DNA from: JADHMP01 sp964386915
GTDB lineage: Bacteria > Bacteroidota > Bacteroidia > Flavobacteriales > Flavobacteriaceae
Direction of reading: 5' to 3'
Assembly: GCA_964386915.1 (NCBI GenBank)
Contig: CAYLUQ010000003.1
Location: 1 to 64,000, forward strand
Length of the DNA: 64,000 nt
The notes beneath the pieces were generated by a model, which was given only the letters and a program-made list of their open reading frames with translations, made no database searches and was not told the origin of the DNA. Of the stretch, positions 8,128-17,439 are shown one piece after another. A program made the translations under genes and the position numbers. How positions within the stretch are numbered: position 1 is the first letter of the stretch; every line of letters starts with the position of its first letter.

Positions 8128-8817
8128 TTAAGCTTTGTTGTATTTATTATTCCAAATAGCCGGATTGAAATTTTTTCCTAAGGCAAACCCATAAAATAAA
8201 ACAATAGAGGCAATGGCTTTGAACATAAAGAAGAACAACATCCAATAGGTAGTGCCGTCTGGGTTTTTAGTAAAGAGTTGTAAAGGAGTGAGTTCGGTAG
8301 CTATAAAACTAATGCCCACAATGAGAAACAAGAGGTTTAAGATGTTTTTAAATGGCCACATACGCCATTTACGAAGGGGCTTCAAATCATTGCCCCACTT
8401 GTGAATTAAATAGAAATAGTTATTGCCAAGCGGTACAAAAAGAAGGGGATCATCTGTGCTTTCTAATCTAAAAAGGGCTGATGGAGCCATAATTTTTAAA
8501 TCCCTTAGGGCAGTATTATGCTCATTTTCCAGGGCTCCTATTTTTTGTTTGGCTTCTTCTGGGAGGGTGTTTTTAAAATATTTTAAATCTAAAAACCGAA
8601 GGCGATAGTTGATACACACCTCCTTGATTGTATTGATGTGATAAATTCTATCGGTTTCTAATAAATCAAAATTAAAATGGTTGGCTTTTTTGATATTGTT
8701 TTGTTCAAAAAGAGCTTCTAGAGCAGCCTCCGAAGACTTGCTTTTTTCCGAAGTGCTTTTTAAAACCTTTTCAATATTGGTGGGTGAGAGTAAATTCAAC
8801 TGCATAATCCTTGACAT
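8128..8817 (-). CDS. Hypothetical protein with two C-terminal membrane segments
   Basis: 229 residues, not assignable to a family with confidence. The first 145 residues are soluble and charged, with a Ser/Lys-rich helix at 15-35. Two hydrophobic helices follow at about 152-170 and 187-207, placing both termini on the same side, presumably the cytoplasm. The start at 8817 and an in-frame Met at 8805 are both possible; the promoter box 7 bases upstream would give a leaderless or near-leaderless message. It heads a two-gene unit with the DUF2007 gene. Confidence 0.65.
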   Translation of the reverse strand: MSRIMQLNLLSPTNIEKVLKSTSEKSKSSEAALEALFEQNNIKKANHFNFDLLETDRIYHINTIKEVCINYRLRFLDLKYFKNTLPEEAKQKIGALENEHNTALRDLKIMAPSALFRLESTDDPLLFVPLGNNYFYLIHKWGNDLKPLRKWRMWPFKNILNLLFLIVGISFIATELTPLQLFTKNPDGTTYWMLFFFMFKAIASIVLFYGFALGKNFNPAIWNNKYNKA

Positions 8818-8824
8818 TTACTAA

Positions 8825-8856
8825 CAAAAATACAAGGTTCTTTGAATAATCACAAA
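8825..8856 (-). promoter_or_regulatory. Promoter of the membrane-protein/DUF2007 unit
   Basis: Reading leftward, TTTG (8856-8853), a 20-base spacer, then TATTTTTG (8832-8825): both elements of the Bacteroidota promoter at normal spacing. The -7 box ends 7 bases before the start codon at 8817, implying a very short or absent 5' leader. Confidence 0.6.
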
Positions 8857-8858
8857 TT

Positions 8859-11270
8859 CTATCGCAACTCTGCCTGTAATTCTTTTTCAAGGGCATTAAG
8901 AATACGTTTCAAAGACTTGTCAATTTGTTTGTCTGTGAGTGTCTTTTGAGGATCGCTAAAGGAAAAACGAACGCCATAAGATTTTTTGTTTTGGGGTAAG
9001 CCCTTGCCTTGATAAACATCAAATAAGCTAATGTTTTTGATTATTTTCTTTTCGGTTTGGTAGGCTATACTTTGAATTTGCTCAAACGTAATTTCAGGAT
9101 TTAGCAATAAAGCAAAATCTCTTGTAGCAACTGGGAATTTTGAAATTTCTTGAAATTTAAGCGGTGTTTGAAAAGCCATTTCAAGCAAGGTCTTCCATTC
9201 CAATTCTGCATAGAAAATGGGCATATCTACATCAAACTGATCCGCTAGGGAAGTAGTCACTTGTCCTAGGACCCCGAGCTTTTGCCCTCCGTGAGTATAG
9301 GTTAAACAAGAGTCGAATTGGTTATTATTGGCTTTTGCAGCACTAAAATCGGCAAGCCCCAAAGTTCTGAATATTTCTTCAACTGCGTTTTTTAGAAAGT
9401 AGAACAGCTCGGTGTTTTGCGAACTATTCCAATGCTCTTCAAAAGGTGGTCCTGCCAAGGTTATACTCAAGCGTTTTGTCTCAATAAAGGCCTCTTTACC
9501 TTTGTGATAGCAAGTGCCAAACTCAAAGAGTTTAACACTTGGTTGTTGTCGCTTAAGATTGAAGGCAGCTACTTCGAGCGCATTATAGAGTAGCGTTTGA
9601 CGCAGCATAGACAGTTCTTGGCCAAGTGGATTGAGCAACTGAACTGCTTCTAGACCTTCCTCCTTATAATCGGGTGAGCTCAAAGAGTTGGTTAGGGTTT
9701 CATAATAACCCATTCCACACAAGAGGGTGCTAATTTGGTTTTCTAATTTGAGGGCATTTTTCCAATCATAGGTGGCTTGTGTATGAAATTTTAGGGGGGC
9801 TTCTGGCACCTTGTTATAGCCATAGACGCGTAAAATTTCCTCAATTACGTCTGCTTGACGGGTTACGTCTATCCGATAAGAAGGCACTAAAAGGGCCACT
9901 CCTTCTTGTGTACTTCCATTGATTTGAATTTCTAGGGCATTTAAAATACTGGTGAGTGTTTCTTTGGGAAATTCGAATCCTAGCGTTTGATCTAAAGTAG
10001 CATAGTTCAAAAAAACTGAAATGGGTTCGGGCACTGTTTTTACTTCCTTTTGAATATCACTGCTAATGTGTCCTCCTGCATATTTCTTAATTAAAAGCGC
10101 AGCTCTTTTGAGGGCATAAATTCCAATTTCGGGGTCAACACCACGTTCGAAACGAAAAGAGGCATCTGTGTTTAATCCATGTCTTTTTGCAGATTTACGA
10201 ATGCTTATTGGATTAAAGTAGGCGCTTTCTAAAAATACGGTTTTTGTGTTTTGATCAATTCCCGATTCGTTTCCTCCAAAAACGCCTGCAATGCAAAGTG
10301 GTTTTTCTTGGTCACAAATCATCAAATCATCTCCGCTAAGTTTTCGCTCTTGTCCATCTAGGGTGATAAAGGGTGTACCGTCAGTAACTGTTTTCACAAC
10401 AATTTTACCCTTAATTTTATCGGCATCGAAGCCATGTAGGGGCTGTCCTAGTTCCAACATCACATAGTTAGTTGTGTCTACCACGATATTTTTTGGATTA
10501 AGGCCCACTGCCTTGAGGCGGTGTTGCATCCATTGAGGGGAGGGACCAATGACAACATCACTAATGGTTAGTCCATAATATTGAGGAGCGAGCTGGGGTT
10601 TTTCTACTTCAACCTGAATAGGTTTTTGATTGTTGTCTACATGAAAAGAGCTCACTTCTGGTGTTGACCATTCAAACGGAATTTGATTGATGAGGCATGC
10701 TGCTTTGAGGTCACGGGCTACTCCAAAATGACTCATGGCGTCAGCACGGTTGGGGGTTAGTCCAATTTCAAAAACAGTATCCGACACGATATCAAATAGC
10801 TCAGCACAGGGGGTGCCCACTTTGGTATTAGGGTCAAGCACAATAATGCCGTCGTGGCTGGTACCAATTCCAAGTTCATCTTCAGCGCAAATCATGCCCA
10901 TGCTCACTTCTCCTCTAATCTTGCTTTTAGCAATCGTAAAAGGTTCGTTGGTGTTTCCATATAGAGTAGTTCCCACAGTGGCAACGGCTACTTTTTGTCC
11001 CTTAGCTACGTTGGGTGCGCCACAAACAATAGGCACTGGTTCTTCGTTAGGAGCCAAACATACCTGAGTAATTTTGAGTCGATCGGCATTAGGATGCTGT
11101 TCACATGAAAGCACTTTGCCCACCACAACACCTTCTAATTTATTTTTAATCGATTCGTATGAATAAACACCCTCAACTTCTAACCCTAGATTCGTTAGAT
11201 AGGTGGCAATTTCATCGGTCGATAAATCTGTTTTGATAAATTCGCTTAGGCCGTTATAGGAAATTTTCAA
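8859..11270 (-). CDS. pheT: Phenylalanyl-tRNA synthetase beta subunit
   Basis: 803 residues, full length for bacterial PheT. Domains in order: tRNA-binding EMAP/OB-like domain (about 40-155), B3/B4 editing domain (about 215-390), B5 domain (about 410-480), catalytic-like core, and C-terminal anticodon-binding FDX-ACB domain (about 710-803, beginning FPVATRDFALLLNPE). It pairs with PheS, which is not in this window, to charge tRNA-Phe and edit Tyr-tRNA-Phe. It lies downstream of recG but has its own -7 box in the 55-base gap. Confidence 0.97.
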   Translation of the reverse strand: MKISYNGLSEFIKTDLSTDEIATYLTNLGLEVEGVYSYESIKNKLEGVVVGKVLSCEQHPNADRLKITQVCLAPNEEPVPIVCGAPNVAKGQKVAVATVGTTLYGNTNEPFTIAKSKIRGEVSMGMICAEDELGIGTSHDGIIVLDPNTKVGTPCAELFDIVSDTVFEIGLTPNRADAMSHFGVARDLKAACLINQIPFEWSTPEVSSFHVDNNQKPIQVEVEKPQLAPQYYGLTISDVVIGPSPQWMQHRLKAVGLNPKNIVVDTTNYVMLELGQPLHGFDADKIKGKIVVKTVTDGTPFITLDGQERKLSGDDLMICDQEKPLCIAGVFGGNESGIDQNTKTVFLESAYFNPISIRKSAKRHGLNTDASFRFERGVDPEIGIYALKRAALLIKKYAGGHISSDIQKEVKTVPEPISVFLNYATLDQTLGFEFPKETLTSILNALEIQINGSTQEGVALLVPSYRIDVTRQADVIEEILRVYGYNKVPEAPLKFHTQATYDWKNALKLENQISTLLCGMGYYETLTNSLSSPDYKEEGLEAVQLLNPLGQELSMLRQTLLYNALEVAAFNLKRQQPSVKLFEFGTCYHKGKEAFIETKRLSITLAGPPFEEHWNSSQNTELFYFLKNAVEEIFRTLGLADFSAAKANNNQFDSCLTYTHGGQKLGVLGQVTTSLADQFDVDMPIFYAELEWKTLLEMAFQTPLKFQEISKFPVATRDFALLLNPEITFEQIQSIAYQTEKKIIKNISLFDVYQGKGLPQNKKSYGVRFSFSDPQKTLTDKQIDKSLKRILNALEKELQAELR

Positions 11271-11298
11271 CTCTGCTCTTTTAAACGTTTAAGTGGCG

Positions 11299-11306
11299 CA
11301 AATATA
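11299..11306 (-). promoter_or_regulatory. -7 promoter box (TATATTTG) of pheT
   Basis: An exact TAnnTTTG box reading leftward, ending 28 bases before the pheT start codon, in the recG-pheT gap. There is no convincing -33 TTG. Confidence 0.45.
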
Positions 11307-11325
11307 CTAATCTTGTCTCTCTCTT

Positions 11326-13425
11326 TTAACTTATAAAGTTCCAAATGTTTTGATGAAAACGAATTTGAGCTAGGGTATATTTAATTCCTTGATGGTCTTG
11401 GGCTTCTAGCTGAGGGTCTTGTTTGACAATGGCTTGGGCATAGGCTCTTGCCGTTTGAAGTAATTGAGTGTCTTTGGCTATATGCGCAATTTTTAGCTGA
11501 AGGATGCCGCTTTGTTGAGTGCCCATCATATTGCCAGGCCCCCTCAACCGAAGGTCAACTTCAGCCAATTCAAATCCATCATGAGTTTGCACCATTGTGT
11601 TTAAGCGGGTTTGGGCTTCTTCAGAAAGTTTGTGTCCACTCATCAAAATGCAATAGCTTTGCTGGGCACCACGGCCAACCCGCCCTCGCAATTGATGCAG
11701 TTGAGAAAGTCCAAATCGCTCTGCACTTTCGATCACCATCACAGACGCATTAGGCACATTAACCCCAACTTCAATAACAGTAGTTGCTACCATTATTTGA
11801 GTCTTTTTTTGTACAAATCGATCCATTTCAATGGCTTTTGCTTCAGGGGTCATTTGACCGTGTAGTATACTGATTTGATAGTTTGGTCTTGGAAAAGCGC
11901 GTTCAATACTTTCATAGCCTTCCATTAAATTTTTATAATCTAGTTTTTCAGACTCTTGAATGAGAGGATAGACTATGTAGACTTGTTGTCCCTTGGCTAT
12001 GGTTTCTTTTAGGAAGGCAAAAACCTTTAAACGATTTCGATCAAATTGATGTAGGGTCTTCACCGGCTTTCGTCCTGGCGGGAGTGTGTCAATAATTGAA
12101 CTGTCTAAATCGCCATATAGACTCATGGCCAAGGTTCTGGGAATGGGTGTGGCTGTCATGACCAAAATATGAGGGGGAAGCTTGTTTTTTTGCCAAAGCC
12201 TAGCACGCTGTGCCACTCCAAAACGGTGTTGCTCATCAATAATGGCTAAACCTAAATTCTTAAACACCACTTTTTCTTCTAAAACGGCATGGGTGCCGAT
12301 TAGAATTTGAAGACTGCCGGAACTTAGCTCGTCATGTAGAGGGGTTCGTTTTTTCTGTTTGGTGCTTCCGGTGAGTAAAGCTACACTGATTCCACTGTCT
12401 TTTAGAAGGGAACGTATGGATTCATAATGCTGTTGGGCTAATATTTCAGTTGGAGCCACCAAACAGGCTTGAAATCCGTTGTCTAGAGCCATGAGCATGG
12501 TGAGTAATGCTACGATGGTTTTGCCAGAGCCTACATCGCCTTGTAAAAGGCGATTCATTTGTCTGCCCGTTCCTAAATCGTTTCGAATTTCTCTAACAAC
12601 TCGTTTTTGTGCCTTAGTGAGTTCAAAAGGAAGTGAATTTTTATAGAAGCTATTGAAGTGATGGCCTATGGAGCTAAAAACATGTCCCTTTATTTTTTGC
12701 TTTCGTTGGTAGTTTTTCAACACCAATTGCATTTGCAAGTAAAAAAGCTCTTCAAATTTTAATCTAATTTGTGCTTTACTAAGGGCCTCTTGGCTAGCGG
12801 GAAAGTGAATGTGTTGTAGGGCTTTGGCTTTAGAAATTAGCTTGAGTCGATCTAAAATTGCCTTGGGGAGGGTTTCCCGAAAGCCAGAACCTATTTTTTG
12901 AAACAATTCCAGCATCATTTTTTGGAGGATGCGTTGGGTGAGGCCATTGTTTAGCATTTTGTCGGTACTGCTATAGAGGGGCTGAAAAGGCTTTGGAGCT
13001 TCGTTTTCATAAGAAGTGGCTAAGCTTAGTTCCGGATGCGGTATACTCACCACGCCTTGATACCAATTTAAACGCCCAAAAACAATATAGTCTTGGTTGA
13101 GTTGTAAACTTTTTTCTATCCATTGGTGGCCTCTAAACCAAACCAATTCTAGACTGCCTGTGGCATCTTCAAAATTGGCAACCAAACGCTTACCTCGCTT
13201 TTGTTTCACCCATTTTAGTTGTTTAATTTGGCCTTTGAGCTGTATTTCAGAGTTGTTTCTTGGTAAATTGTTTACCGAGTGGAATTGGGAACGATCAATA
13301 TAGCGATAGGGAAAAAAATGCAATAAATCTTGAAAAGTTTTAAGACCCATTTCGCTTTTGAGTAGTTGCGCCTTGGCAGGGCCCACTCCTTTCAAATATT
13401 CTATGGGTGTTTGCATCATATCCAT
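11326..13425 (-). CDS. recG: ATP-dependent DNA helicase RecG
   Basis: 699 residues, the normal RecG size. An N-terminal helix-hairpin-helix-like segment (IEYLKGVGPAKAQLL) and OB wedge domain (about 55-150) precede two helicase lobes. Walker A GDVGSGKT is near 297, the family-specific DEQHRFG near 400, MTATPIPRT follows, and the motif VI region QLRGRVGRG is intact. RecG remodels stalled replication forks and D-loops. Alternative start Mets lie at residues 3 and 4. It is divergent from the patatin gene. Confidence 0.97.
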   Translation of the reverse strand: MDMMQTPIEYLKGVGPAKAQLLKSEMGLKTFQDLLHFFPYRYIDRSQFHSVNNLPRNNSEIQLKGQIKQLKWVKQKRGKRLVANFEDATGSLELVWFRGHQWIEKSLQLNQDYIVFGRLNWYQGVVSIPHPELSLATSYENEAPKPFQPLYSSTDKMLNNGLTQRILQKMMLELFQKIGSGFRETLPKAILDRLKLISKAKALQHIHFPASQEALSKAQIRLKFEELFYLQMQLVLKNYQRKQKIKGHVFSSIGHHFNSFYKNSLPFELTKAQKRVVREIRNDLGTGRQMNRLLQGDVGSGKTIVALLTMLMALDNGFQACLVAPTEILAQQHYESIRSLLKDSGISVALLTGSTKQKKRTPLHDELSSGSLQILIGTHAVLEEKVVFKNLGLAIIDEQHRFGVAQRARLWQKNKLPPHILVMTATPIPRTLAMSLYGDLDSSIIDTLPPGRKPVKTLHQFDRNRLKVFAFLKETIAKGQQVYIVYPLIQESEKLDYKNLMEGYESIERAFPRPNYQISILHGQMTPEAKAIEMDRFVQKKTQIMVATTVIEVGVNVPNASVMVIESAERFGLSQLHQLRGRVGRGAQQSYCILMSGHKLSEEAQTRLNTMVQTHDGFELAEVDLRLRGPGNMMGTQQSGILQLKIAHIAKDTQLLQTARAYAQAIVKQDPQLEAQDHQGIKYTLAQIRFHQNIWNFIS

Positions 13426-13499
13426 TAAGGCGAAATTAATTTTTTTTATTGTATTGAATTCAAAAGCCAGAATGTTTACTTTTAATAAAATTCAACAAC

Positions 13500-14387
13500 A
13501 TGAAGCGAGCATTGGTCATTTCGGGGGGCGGCAGCAAAGGTGCTTTTGCAGGAGGAGTAGCGCAATATCTGCTGCAAGAAAGCCAGTTGAACTACGATTT
13601 GTTTTTAGGAACGTCTACGGGTAGTTTGTTGGTATCGCATTTGGCTATGGGAAAAATTAATGCCATAAAAGAGGCATTTACCCATGTCAATCAAGATTCT
13701 ATTTTTGACAATTGCCCTTTTTTAATTAAACAACAAGGGCGGCTAAAGCGCATCAAAATTCACCATTTTAATGTGTTAAAAAACTTTATACGCGGCAGAA
13801 AAACCTTTGGTGAAAGTCATAACCTCAGAGAACTACTAGCGAACACCTTTTCTAAATCTGATTTTTTAGCACTTCAAGCCCAAGAAAAAGAAGTGGTAGT
13901 TTGCGTGTCTAACCTTTCGGCCAATACCATTGAATATAAAACCCTTAGGGATTGTGCTTATGAAGAGTTTTTAGATTGGATTTGGATTTCGTGTAATTAT
14001 GTGCCCTTTATGTCTTTAGTGGTTAAAAACAATTGCGAATATGCCGATGGCGGTTTGGGGTGCATCATTCCCATTGAAGAAGCCGTTAGAAGGGGTGCTA
14101 CCCATATAGACGCTATATTGTTGAACACCGAATTTCAGCATACCAATCGCGTACACACCCGCAATCCATTTGATGCCTTAAGTAGCATTTTTGGCTTTAT
14201 TTCTGACAAAATTGAAGAACAAAACGTGCACATAGGCAAATTGGTTGCTAATGACTATAAGGCACAACTTCGCATCTTTTATACGCCCCGTGTTCTCACT
14301 TCTAATTCTTTAATTTTTGACCAAGAGCAAATGCAAGAATGGTGGGAAGAAGGATTTGCTTTTGCTCAAGAAAAATTGGCCTACTAA
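13500..14387 (+). CDS. Patatin-like phospholipase
   Basis: 295 residues. The catalytic elements are complete: glycine-rich oxyanion loop GGGSKG (9-14), nucleophile elbow GTSTG with Ser39, and the DGG with the catalytic Asp at about 183 (EYADGG). No signal peptide is visible, so it is probably a cytoplasmic or membrane-associated lipid acyl hydrolase. A TTG-N20-TACTTTTA element (13454-13484), one base from the -7 consensus, precedes the start. Confidence 0.85.
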   Translation: MKRALVISGGGSKGAFAGGVAQYLLQESQLNYDLFLGTSTGSLLVSHLAMGKINAIKEAFTHVNQDSIFDNCPFLIKQQGRLKRIKIHHFNVLKNFIRGRKTFGESHNLRELLANTFSKSDFLALQAQEKEVVVCVSNLSANTIEYKTLRDCAYEEFLDWIWISCNYVPFMSLVVKNNCEYADGGLGCIIPIEEAVRRGATHIDAILLNTEFQHTNRVHTRNPFDALSSIFGFISDKIEEQNVHIGKLVANDYKAQLRIFYTPRVLTSNSLIFDQEQMQEWWEEGFAFAQEKLAY

Positions 14388-14449
14388 ACTGTTTATAACT
14401 ATTAAATTTCTCGACTGGATAAGGCCTTAGAAATATTTATTTTTAGCCA

Positions 14450-16774
14450 ATGAAAGGATTTTCAGAAGATTTCTTGGCCGAACTAAATGAAGCGCAAAGA
14501 CAAGCGGTATTGCATAAAGACGGCCCCCTCATTGTTATTGCAGGTGCCGGATCAGGCAAAACAAGGGTGTTGACCTATCGCATTGCCCACCTCATGCAGA
14601 GTGGTGTAGATTCTTTCCAAATTTTAGCGCTCACCTTTACCAACAAAGCAGCTCGGGAAATGAAATCGAGAATTGGCACTTTGGTGGGAGATAGTGAGGC
14701 TAAAAATTTATGGATGGGTACATTTCACAGTGTTTTTGCACGTTTGTTGCGCCAAGAAGCAGACAAATTAGGTTTTCCCGCTAACTTCACCATTTATGAC
14801 ACCCAAGACTCCGATCGTTTGATAGCTGCTATCATCAAAGAAATGGGCCTCGATAAAGACATTTATAAATACAAGCAAATTCGCAATCGCATTTCGGCCT
14901 TTAAAAATAGTTTGATAACGGTAAAGGCCTATTTTCAAGATCCTGACCTCATGGAATCTGATGTGCATTCTAGACGCCCACAAATGGGTGCTATCTACAA
15001 AGAATATGTAGAGCGTTGTTTCAAAGCCGGTGCCATGGATTTTGACGATTTACTTTTGCGCACCAACGAACTGTTAAATCGTTTTCCAGAGGTTTTGGCA
15101 AAATATCAAAATCGGTTTCGCTATATATTGGTAGATGAGTATCAAGATACCAACCATTCGCAATATCTCATTGTGCGGGCACTTTCTGATCGCTTTCAAA
15201 ATATTTGTGTGGTGGGGGATGATGCCCAAAGTATCTATGCCTTTAGAGGGGCGAACATCAACAATATTTTAAATTTTCAAAAAGATTATGAAGACGTGGC
15301 CCTATATCGGCTAGAACAAAACTATCGGTCCACTCAAAACATTGTAAATGCTGCCAATTCAATCATTCAACACAATAAAAGTAAAATCGATAAAATTGTT
15401 TGGACGTCTAATCAAGAGGGAGAGAAGATTGGTGTTCATCGACTAACCACAGACGGTGAAGAAGGACGTTTTGTGGCTTCCAAAATTTTCGACCTCAAAA
15501 TGGAGCAGCACCATCATAATAAAGACTTTGCCATTCTTTATAGAACAAATGCCCAATCTAGAGCCCTGGAAGATGCCTTGCGTAAACGAGACATACCCTA
15601 TCGAGTTTATGGCGGGCTGTCTTTCTATCAACGCAAAGAAATTAAAGACATTTTAGCCTATTTGCGTTTGGTGGTCAATCCAAATGATGAAGAAAGCTTA
15701 AAACGGATTATTAACTATCCTGCAAGGGGAATTGGTGCCACTACGGTTGATAAAATTGTGATTGCAGCAAAAACCCATAATCTTTCTTTGTTCGAAGTGC
15801 TCAGTCAAGCCGAATCGCTACCCCTCAAGGTGAACGCCAGCACCCTGCAAAAGTTGAAAGAGTTTGAGCAAATGATTCAGCGGTTTCGCATAGAAAACGA
15901 AAAATTGAATGCCTTTGAAATTACCGACCTCATTACCAAAAAAACAGGATTGGTAACCGAATTAAAAAAAGACGGTACACCCGAAGGAATTGCGCGCATT
16001 GAAAACATAGAAGAACTACTCAACGGTATACGCGATTTTACTGAGGGCCAAATTGAAATTGTTGACGCTACAGGCAATTTGAGTGAATTTCTAGCAGACG
16101 TTGCTTTGCTAACCGATTTAGATCAAGAAGAGGAGGGCAATACCGATCGGGTGTCTTTAATGACTATCCACCTAGCTAAAGGCTTGGAGTTTCCCATTGT
16201 TTTTGTGGTGGGACTTGAAGAAGATTTATTTCCATCAGCCTTGAGTCTCAATACGCGACAAGAATTAGAAGAGGAGCGAAGACTGTTTTATGTGGCTCTT
16301 ACTCGTGCCGAAAAGCGTGCCTTTTTAACCTATACACAATCTCGCTACCGATGGGGAAAGCTCATTGATGCCGAACCGAGTCGGTTTATTGAAGAATTAG
16401 ATGCGCAATATGTAGAACTGCCCCCGGCGCAAGAAGCCTATAGCTTTAAACCTTTTTTAAACACTTCTATTTTTGGTGATGCTCCTGCCAAGCAAACACC
16501 CCCCCAAAAATTGCCTAAGGAGGGCCCAATTAACACCAGTCCAACCCCCACACAGTTGCAAAAGCTTCGGTCGTTAAACACCGCATCAAAAGAATCAGTA
16601 GCACAGCCTACTGTGGAGCTTCATGTGGGCAATGAAGTTATTCATGAACGTTTTGGGGTGGGTAAGGTAATGGCTTTGGAAGGAAATGGAGCCGATCAAA
16701 AAGCAGCCATTGATTTTGATGGAGTTGGGGTTAAAAAATTATTATTACGCTTTGCACGCCTCAAAAAGAAATAA
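14450..16774 (+). CDS. uvrD: UvrD/PcrA-type superfamily 1 DNA helicase
   Basis: 774 residues with all SF1A motifs: Q-motif LNEAQRQAV, Walker A GAGSGKT (32-38), motif Ia ALTFTNKAAREMK, Walker B DEYQDTN (about 228-234), LEQNYRS, VSLMTIHLAKGLEF and VALTRAEKRA. A C-terminal Tudor-like domain (GNEVIHERFGVGKV) is shared with PcrA, where it contacts RNA polymerase. It acts in excision repair and removal of RecA filaments. A 2-base gap separates it from the YciO-like gene, so the two are probably one operon. Confidence 0.93.
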   Translation: MKGFSEDFLAELNEAQRQAVLHKDGPLIVIAGAGSGKTRVLTYRIAHLMQSGVDSFQILALTFTNKAAREMKSRIGTLVGDSEAKNLWMGTFHSVFARLLRQEADKLGFPANFTIYDTQDSDRLIAAIIKEMGLDKDIYKYKQIRNRISAFKNSLITVKAYFQDPDLMESDVHSRRPQMGAIYKEYVERCFKAGAMDFDDLLLRTNELLNRFPEVLAKYQNRFRYILVDEYQDTNHSQYLIVRALSDRFQNICVVGDDAQSIYAFRGANINNILNFQKDYEDVALYRLEQNYRSTQNIVNAANSIIQHNKSKIDKIVWTSNQEGEKIGVHRLTTDGEEGRFVASKIFDLKMEQHHHNKDFAILYRTNAQSRALEDALRKRDIPYRVYGGLSFYQRKEIKDILAYLRLVVNPNDEESLKRIINYPARGIGATTVDKIVIAAKTHNLSLFEVLSQAESLPLKVNASTLQKLKEFEQMIQRFRIENEKLNAFEITDLITKKTGLVTELKKDGTPEGIARIENIEELLNGIRDFTEGQIEIVDATGNLSEFLADVALLTDLDQEEEGNTDRVSLMTIHLAKGLEFPIVFVVGLEEDLFPSALSLNTRQELEEERRLFYVALTRAEKRAFLTYTQSRYRWGKLIDAEPSRFIEELDAQYVELPPAQEAYSFKPFLNTSIFGDAPAKQTPPQKLPKEGPINTSPTPTQLQKLRSLNTASKESVAQPTVELHVGNEVIHERFGVGKVMALEGNGADQKAAIDFDGVGVKKLLLRFARLKKK

Positions 16775-16776
16775 GC

Positions 16777-17388
16777 ATGGCCGAGTTGCTCACCCTTTAT
16801 GAAAACAATTTAAATCAGCAACATATTAACAAGGTTGTTGCTGTGTTAGAAGCGGGGGGACTCATAATATATCCCACCGACACCGTTTATGCCTTAGGTT
16901 GTTTGATTAACCAACCCACTGCTTTGGCTCGGTTTGAGAAAATTAAAGGGGTTAGTCTGGCTAAGGCTCAGTTGAGTTTTTTATTTTCTTCTATTAGTGC
17001 ATTATCAAACTATGTGGCGCCCATAGACAATGCCCAATATCGATTTCTCAATCGCTATTTGCCAGGCCCTTTTGCCTTTATTATGCAAGCCGCAAAAAAA
17101 ATGCCGAAGCCCTTTGAAAAAAGAAAAACCATTGGGTGTCGCATAGTTGACCATCCGGTTTTGGAGGCCTTACTAGCACAATTATCAGCCCCTTTGTTGA
17201 CTTCTTCTATTCACGACCCAGACGAAGTTCTTGATTATACCACCGATCCACAAGATTTGTTTTTACAATGGAGTGACCAAATTGATTTGATGATTGATTG
17301 TGGCTATGGAGGCAACAACCCCTCTACAGTGGTAGACCTCACGGTTTCTCCCCCTGAAACAATTCGACAAGGAGCAGGAATACTCTAA
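16777..17388 (+). CDS. Sua5/YciO/YrdC family protein, YciO branch
   Basis: 203 residues, a single YrdC-like domain. YPTDTVYALGC is shared with the whole family, but KRKTIGCR and the LPGPFAFIM segment align with YciO rather than TsaC. The arginine of the KxR triad of threonylcarbamoyl-AMP synthases is missing (KIKGVS), so the TsaC/t6A function should not be assumed; the YciO role is not settled. It begins 2 bases after the helicase stop and ends at a bidirectional terminator. Confidence 0.75.
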   Translation: MAELLTLYENNLNQQHINKVVAVLEAGGLIIYPTDTVYALGCLINQPTALARFEKIKGVSLAKAQLSFLFSSISALSNYVAPIDNAQYRFLNRYLPGPFAFIMQAAKKMPKPFEKRKTIGCRIVDHPVLEALLAQLSAPLLTSSIHDPDEVLDYTTDPQDLFLQWSDQIDLMIDCGYGGNNPSTVVDLTVSPPETIRQGAGIL

Positions 17389-17419
17389 AAAAAAACACAC
17401 CCAAAAGGGTGTGCTTTTT
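17386..17419. terminator. Bidirectional intrinsic terminator
   Basis: A 7-bp perfect stem CACACCC (17396-17402) / GGGTGTG (17407-17413) with an AAAA loop. An A run precedes it and a T run (17415-17419) follows, so it can end both the rightward helicase/YciO unit and the leftward ompA-like gene. Confidence 0.75.
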
Positions 17420-17439
17420 AACTGAATACTATTTAAAAA

